This document shows, in pieces, positions 54,601-60,700 of a DNA stretch of 64,000 bases. Made by a program: the position numbers and the translations under genes. Location: positions 4,329,501 through 4,393,500 of the forward strand of contig JAQFVV010006246.1 of NCBI GenBank assembly GCA_028023455.1, in the 5' to 3' direction. The first letter of the stretch is position 1. Each line of letters starts with the position of its first letter. The notes under the pieces are model-generated. The model ran no database searches. It had not been told where the DNA came from and saw only the letters and a list, made by a program, of their open reading frames with translations. This DNA comes from Epiperipatus broadwayi. Its lineage: Eukaryota > Onychophora > Udeonychophora > Euonychophora > Peripatidae.

Positions 54601-57600
54601 GCTTCTTTTAATATATCAATTATAATTCCATCATTACCTGGAGCCTTTCCTTTCTTCATACATTTAATTGCATTTCTCACTTCTTCATTTAAAATTCTGG
54701 GCAATTCGGAAGATGTAATAGATATAGGAGGTACTTGTTCTTTATTACTATATAATTCTTGATAAAAATCTTCTACCAATTTCATAATGTCATCCCTCTT
54801 TTTAGTAATAATTCCATCTTTTTTCCTTATTGCAGATATAAATTTCCTACCAATACCAAAATGTTGTTTTACATTCTTAAGACTTTTATTTTCTTCTACA
54901 GCTTTTCTTGCTAGTTCACAGTTATACTTTCTTATATCATTTTCAACTCTTTTCCGCACCATTTTACAAAATTCGAGATATTCAATTCTTTTTAATGCAT
55001 CATTCTTGCATATCTTCATATTCCTTCTTTTCTTCATAAGTTCTCTAGTCTCAGTAGAAATTTTATTAGTCAATTGCTGCTTTTTTCTACCAGCTATCTT
55101 TGTATTAGTATAAATAAATAGTACTAAATCTTGGCTCAATCAAATATCTTATGTGAAGGGAAAATCTATAAATTTAAATGAATTGCACACAGCTAACATT
55201 GCAAAAGAAACATGAATTATAAAATAGTATCCATCCAGAATGAGCAAAGACAGAACAACCCAGAGATAAATGTCCATTTAAAATAATCAGTTATAACTTC
55301 TATACATTACTAACACTATTATAAAGATTAAATGGAATTCAATGAGTGAGATTCAATAAGACACAATGCATGAGTAATTATTAACACACAATAGTTTAAT
55401 GAACATAAACAATTTTAATTTACATTAGAAACATAGCACAGATTTAATGCGGTCAATAATTTGCACATAGGCAAATGGCTTAGTATGATAATGAACTGTA
55501 AATAATAATATATTGATGTTACTAATGCTATGACCACTACTTTAAAGTAATGATGAAAAGATATGTATAAATTCATCCCCAATGAGAGGTTTATTTTTGA
55601 TATGATAGTTAAACAACTTATCGTTCACGAGTGCATCTGGGCCTTACAAATAAGGAAGGGATTAGCTTAAATAAGCCTTACTATCAATCCTAAAATATTC
55701 TATTAATTATTAAATGAGTGGTTTACAAACATCACTGTGCCATGTCTTATAGATAATATGGAACTACACGTAAGAAAGAGAACTCGCAGTGCTGACTAAA
55801 ATGATAGCATTAGAAATGAAATACGTGTCCATCTTTGGACTGGAAGGCTTTATCATATATAAGAATCCACTTGTATTTATAACAAGGTGGTATTTGAAGA
55901 GATGAGTGGTAAGGTTTCCATGATACATTTGCCAATGGTACCAATGTAGAGTCTTAACAATTTAACGTTTGTCCTGAGATTGGTACTACCAAATCTCATT
56001 CTTAGACAAGTTACATGAAAAAAATCCAGGACTTCTGGAGGAATAAGTATGATAAAGCAAAATACGAATTCTTGAAAATGCTATCATAATTAAGCAATGC
56101 GAATATGGCTTAAATCTTAACAGGCTAATGCATTAATTTAATAAAATAACGGTATCATGCGTAACGCCATGACAAAATATTAACCCCACTCAGCAACGTA
56201 CATAAAATCTTAGCAAATTAGGATGTCAAATCTAATAGAAATGGGGAAAATATTATTTTCCTATTTAACAAGCCCCAAGTATTCTTAAACAATATTATAT
56301 TATAAGCAAGTTAATGCTCAATGGCATGAAAGCAATAAATAATTATTAAAATAGATTAATAATCAGATTTATTTAGAGAACATAAAATGCATTTAAATCG
56401 ATAGCATCAACAACAAAAAGTTTATCTTATCCCATAATATGACTTTTTAAACAATCCGCCATTAAGCATATATTTCAAAATATTCAATCAAGCGAACTGA
56501 GATCAATAAGGAAATTTTACATTTAACTATTTAAATATTCCAATTATTGGAATGATGGTTGAAATAATATAAGTTCACTAGATTGAAACATTAGCATACT
56601 AAAATTAATTTAATAAAATACATAGTTTAAAATAAGTTTTGCCACATGAAAATAAGATAACTAAAGCATGAAACTTTAAAACTAAGATAGATTTAAAATA
56701 CATTATTCTGTGCTAGCATTTTATAGAACGAGATTTTTAAAGCTCTAGAGAGAAAATCAGAAATTTAACAATAACTGGGCTTATAGTCAGTTACCAGATA
56801 AATAAAAGAATACGTTATGAATATAATTAGAATTTAGGAAAGAAGTGAGGAATATTAAGAGTTCATTCTTCGGCAAAATGGATTACCTTTAGAAGTTATG
56901 GAAGCCATTTAGAATAACGTATGCGTGAAGGCACAACGTTAACAAAATAATGATAGACATCTTCCAATAGTTCTTTCACAATTAAACGGAACAGTTACCA
57001 AAGTAGCAATGGCATGGCAGGAAGGCAGGACCAAGGCGATCTAAGATCAGGGCAGCAAATCTTTCCACTACTCACAAGTCATTCTGTTTTCACTCTCTAA
57101 TCAAACACAAGAGAATGAGTGATTTGAACTCATTTTTTACATTTCTAGAATTTTTGCTCCTCCTATACCTGAAATTTGGCAATATTGGAAGATGTAAACA
57201 AATACGCATTATTTAAACGTATTTCATAAAATTGGAAATAGCTTTAAGAATATGATTTTTGTTAGTTTAACTTGAAATAGTTAAATGAGACCAACATTTT
57301 TAAGCTGTAAAAAAAAAAAAAACTTTCTAGAACTTTATGGCATTGCTTTAGCTTTGCATTAATCATATTTGTTGTCGTATCTGTAATACATGTACACACA
57401 TACACAATTATCTAAGTGAAGGAAATTTACAAGCTTGGAAATAAAATATACCCAAGTTAAAATAATAACACAATTGGTTAAACATAACCATTTGGAATAA
57501 ACAGGGTGGAAGTTATACGTGTATATGTGTGTGTTTAACATTCCTGGATGACCAAATAAGCATATAAACTGGTTCAAACCTTACTTTAAAGGTCTGTAAT

Positions 57601-57649
57601 GTCATCAGGTAGTGAAGTTAAATATGTACTACAGATTTACCACTTATAT

Positions 57650-57701
<52 letters not shown>

Positions 57702-60700
57702 TTAACAATGTCTTACATTATATTTAAGCCAGAAACTGTTTTCTTATGATTGAATATATATATTCAATCATAAGTAAACAGTTTCTGGCTTAAATATAAT
57801 GAAATTTACAAATCTCAGAAGCTTAAATATAATTTAAGACATTGGTAAAATGAAATTTACAAATCTCAGATTTTGAATGTTTTGTATTATATAATGTATA
57901 GTAGCGTTTAAAACAAAGATGCCAATTCATAAATTATTAGCCAAAATTACAATTACAAATTTACTACCAATTGTTTCCTATCAAAGGCAAACTTCAAAAA
58001 TAAACATATTGTATTTTATTTTTTCACAATTCCAACTCTTATTCCAATTACTTTTAATAACAAAATGATTTTTAAACTAGGAGATAGCTTCAGAAGCATA
58101 AATCTATATTAAAAAGAATTCTTCAATTTTTTTTAAAAATTACTTTGCACTGAGAAACCTTGCTAAGCAAATTATTAATAGTGAATTGCTAACCATTTAA
58201 TTGTGAATTGGTTTAACCACAGAGATAAATGGTTTAAAAATTGAAGTAATATGGGAAACTCTGCAAATAGAAAACAAAGAAAATTAAAGCAGATGTTATA
58301 TACTGGCTTGGCAAAATAGAAAGTTGTATAAATTAGTTTTTAAAAATTTGGGTATTTAAAGTTATGATATGTAAAGTACCTGTAGAATGTCTAAATAGAT
58401 ATTTTTAAGTTAAATTTGATACTGAAAAGTGTAAGCTAGGCATAACATGTCACTTAGGGATTGATTCCAAGCATGTTGGGATTCTTTATTTGACAAACCT
58501 TGTCCATTTCAAGGACATAAGAAAGTCTTGGTAAAAAACTTATGAATGAAAGAGAGACAAGACATTATCAGATACCAGTAATTACAGGAGAAATTTTGTG
58601 AAGGATAAAACTATGATCAATTTTTTAAGAGACAAATAGCTAAGTTAAGAATCCTAGATGCTTTTACCATAAATGAGGATCAGATCAGATGAATAGTTTA
58701 TTATAATCTGCCTTTCAAAATTGAACAAATGATGTTGAGCACTAAAAAGAATACCATGGAGCAAGTTGCCTATATTCTTAAACACATTGAATACCAGCAT
58801 GCATGGTCAGACAAGCAAGCAAGCAAGCAAGCAGAGAAAACCTATGTGATCAATAAGTAGTTTCTCCTCTTGAAGCTCAGAAAAGTATAAGAAGACTAGT
58901 AAAACAATTTTAATTTTTTTTTTTTTTTTAGAGAATTGTGCTTCTCAAATCAGAATTTTCCAAAATTAATTAACTTTTGGAGGGGTTATCATGGAGATCT
59001 TATTGGACTCCTAGCAGCTAAATATCTCATGGGTATCTCCAAATTTTATCAGTAAACCCTAAAATAAAGATTTACATTTAAAGGCAGTGGAAGTGGCATG
59101 GGCTAATAATCATAAAGTATTGGCTATTGAACAAATTTGAATATGGCTTGAGTTCAAGAAAAAACTATCACATCTTTTTAATTTTAAAAGGGCTTATCCA
59201 TGACTTTCTGCATAAATCTAGTAATGTATCGGATTATAAAAGAGGCATATACTATATGGTTGGTGAAACTTTAGTTTGTTTTCTAACAAGTTGTATTCCA
59301 TTATAGAAGTATATTGTTTGAATGGTATGGTATTTCTCTTGATAGTTAAGTAAAATTATGGAGTCAAAAATTAATTAAAGATGAAATAATTACAATCTAT
59401 TTTAGCACAATTTTAAAAGATGTTTTTTGGGAATTCCAGGGGGAAGTAAAGTGTTGTGAACATCAAATCCAGATAATTCAAAAATCAACCCCACCAAGTG
59501 ATCTTACCAAATGCCACATCATTATAAACTGCAAGTAGAAAAACAATTCAAACAAATGATGCAACAGGACATTTATCTCCAAATGCTCTTCTCTATACAG
59601 TAATAACTCCATTGTAGTTAAGAAAAAGGGTGAGTCAGTTAGATAATGTTTAGTTGTTTCTTGACTGTAAATTTTTTCATCAGTCATTGATGAGGTTCAA
59701 AGGCAGCAATGAAAAGTTTTTTTTATAGATATGAAGGCTATTCTTATCCATTCATCTGAATACCTTTTGATTTGAATAACAGTGGCACAGGCTTATTAAG
59801 ATATCTGAATGAAAATCTATATCCTGAAACCAAACAGGTTGTAACAATGTACATCAATGTAATATTGGTGACATTCCATGACTTGAATGAACATATATGA
59901 CATTTAGCAAATTTTTCCAGGATTATTGTAAATAGGGTTTTTAAATCGATCTAAAGAAGTATATTAGCCACCACTGAAGTTATTTTCTTAGGTCATAATG
60001 TTGGCAAGCAAGATATGTGTCCTCACCTTGAAAAGATCCAGACAAGTAAGGAATTTCAGCAGACATTTTTTTTCACTACAGTTTATGTCACTTACTATAA
60101 GCTTTAGAAATTGGCAGATGGAGGTGAAATTATGTGACTAAGTCATACAATATTTTATTATTGGTTTTAAACTATTAAATATTCTCAATCATCAACAGCT
60201 AAAAATGTAATAAAATAACTTTTATGATTGTGAAACTGTTATAACCAATCTTACCAGTGGTTCACAGAAGACACAGAACCATTAATGTGAAAGCCTCTGA
60301 AAATATAAAAGTAGCGTTTTTGAAGCAGCAAATTCTTTCATTCTCTGATTTTAGTAAACACATTATTGGCTATATTGATTGTAGTGAATACAGATTTGGA
60401 ATTACTTTATCTTAAATCAATGAGAATGACCATATTGGAGTTCTCTATTTGATTAGCCATTTTCTAAAAGGTCCTGAAAAAGTGACTAATAATATGTATT
60501 TTTAAAATTTAGACAGTTTTATTTAGATCTTAGGTAATTGTATTCACGAATTTCAAAAGTCTGGATTCTCTGAATCACAGTAGCCACTTTATTTGAATAA
60601 TGAATGAAATAATTGGAAAAAAGTGTAAAATAGAATGATTAATAGGAAAGAATGTATAAGGAATTAAGTTCAATAAATAATGATTTATTTCTATATTTGT

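Larger units (their letters stand above)
58500..60660 (+). mobile_element. Ty3-type LTR retrotransposon remnant
   Basis: A gag-like piece, a possible protease area and then reverse transcriptase and RNase H pieces follow in the Ty3 order. No LTRs, primer-binding site or polypurine tract could be recognised, so the edges are only those of the coding remnants. Confidence 0.7.

Noticed and set aside
57646-57700. Dense short repeats that might look like an array
   Set aside because: Simple TA/CA microsatellite with no spacers; there is no CRISPR array in the window.
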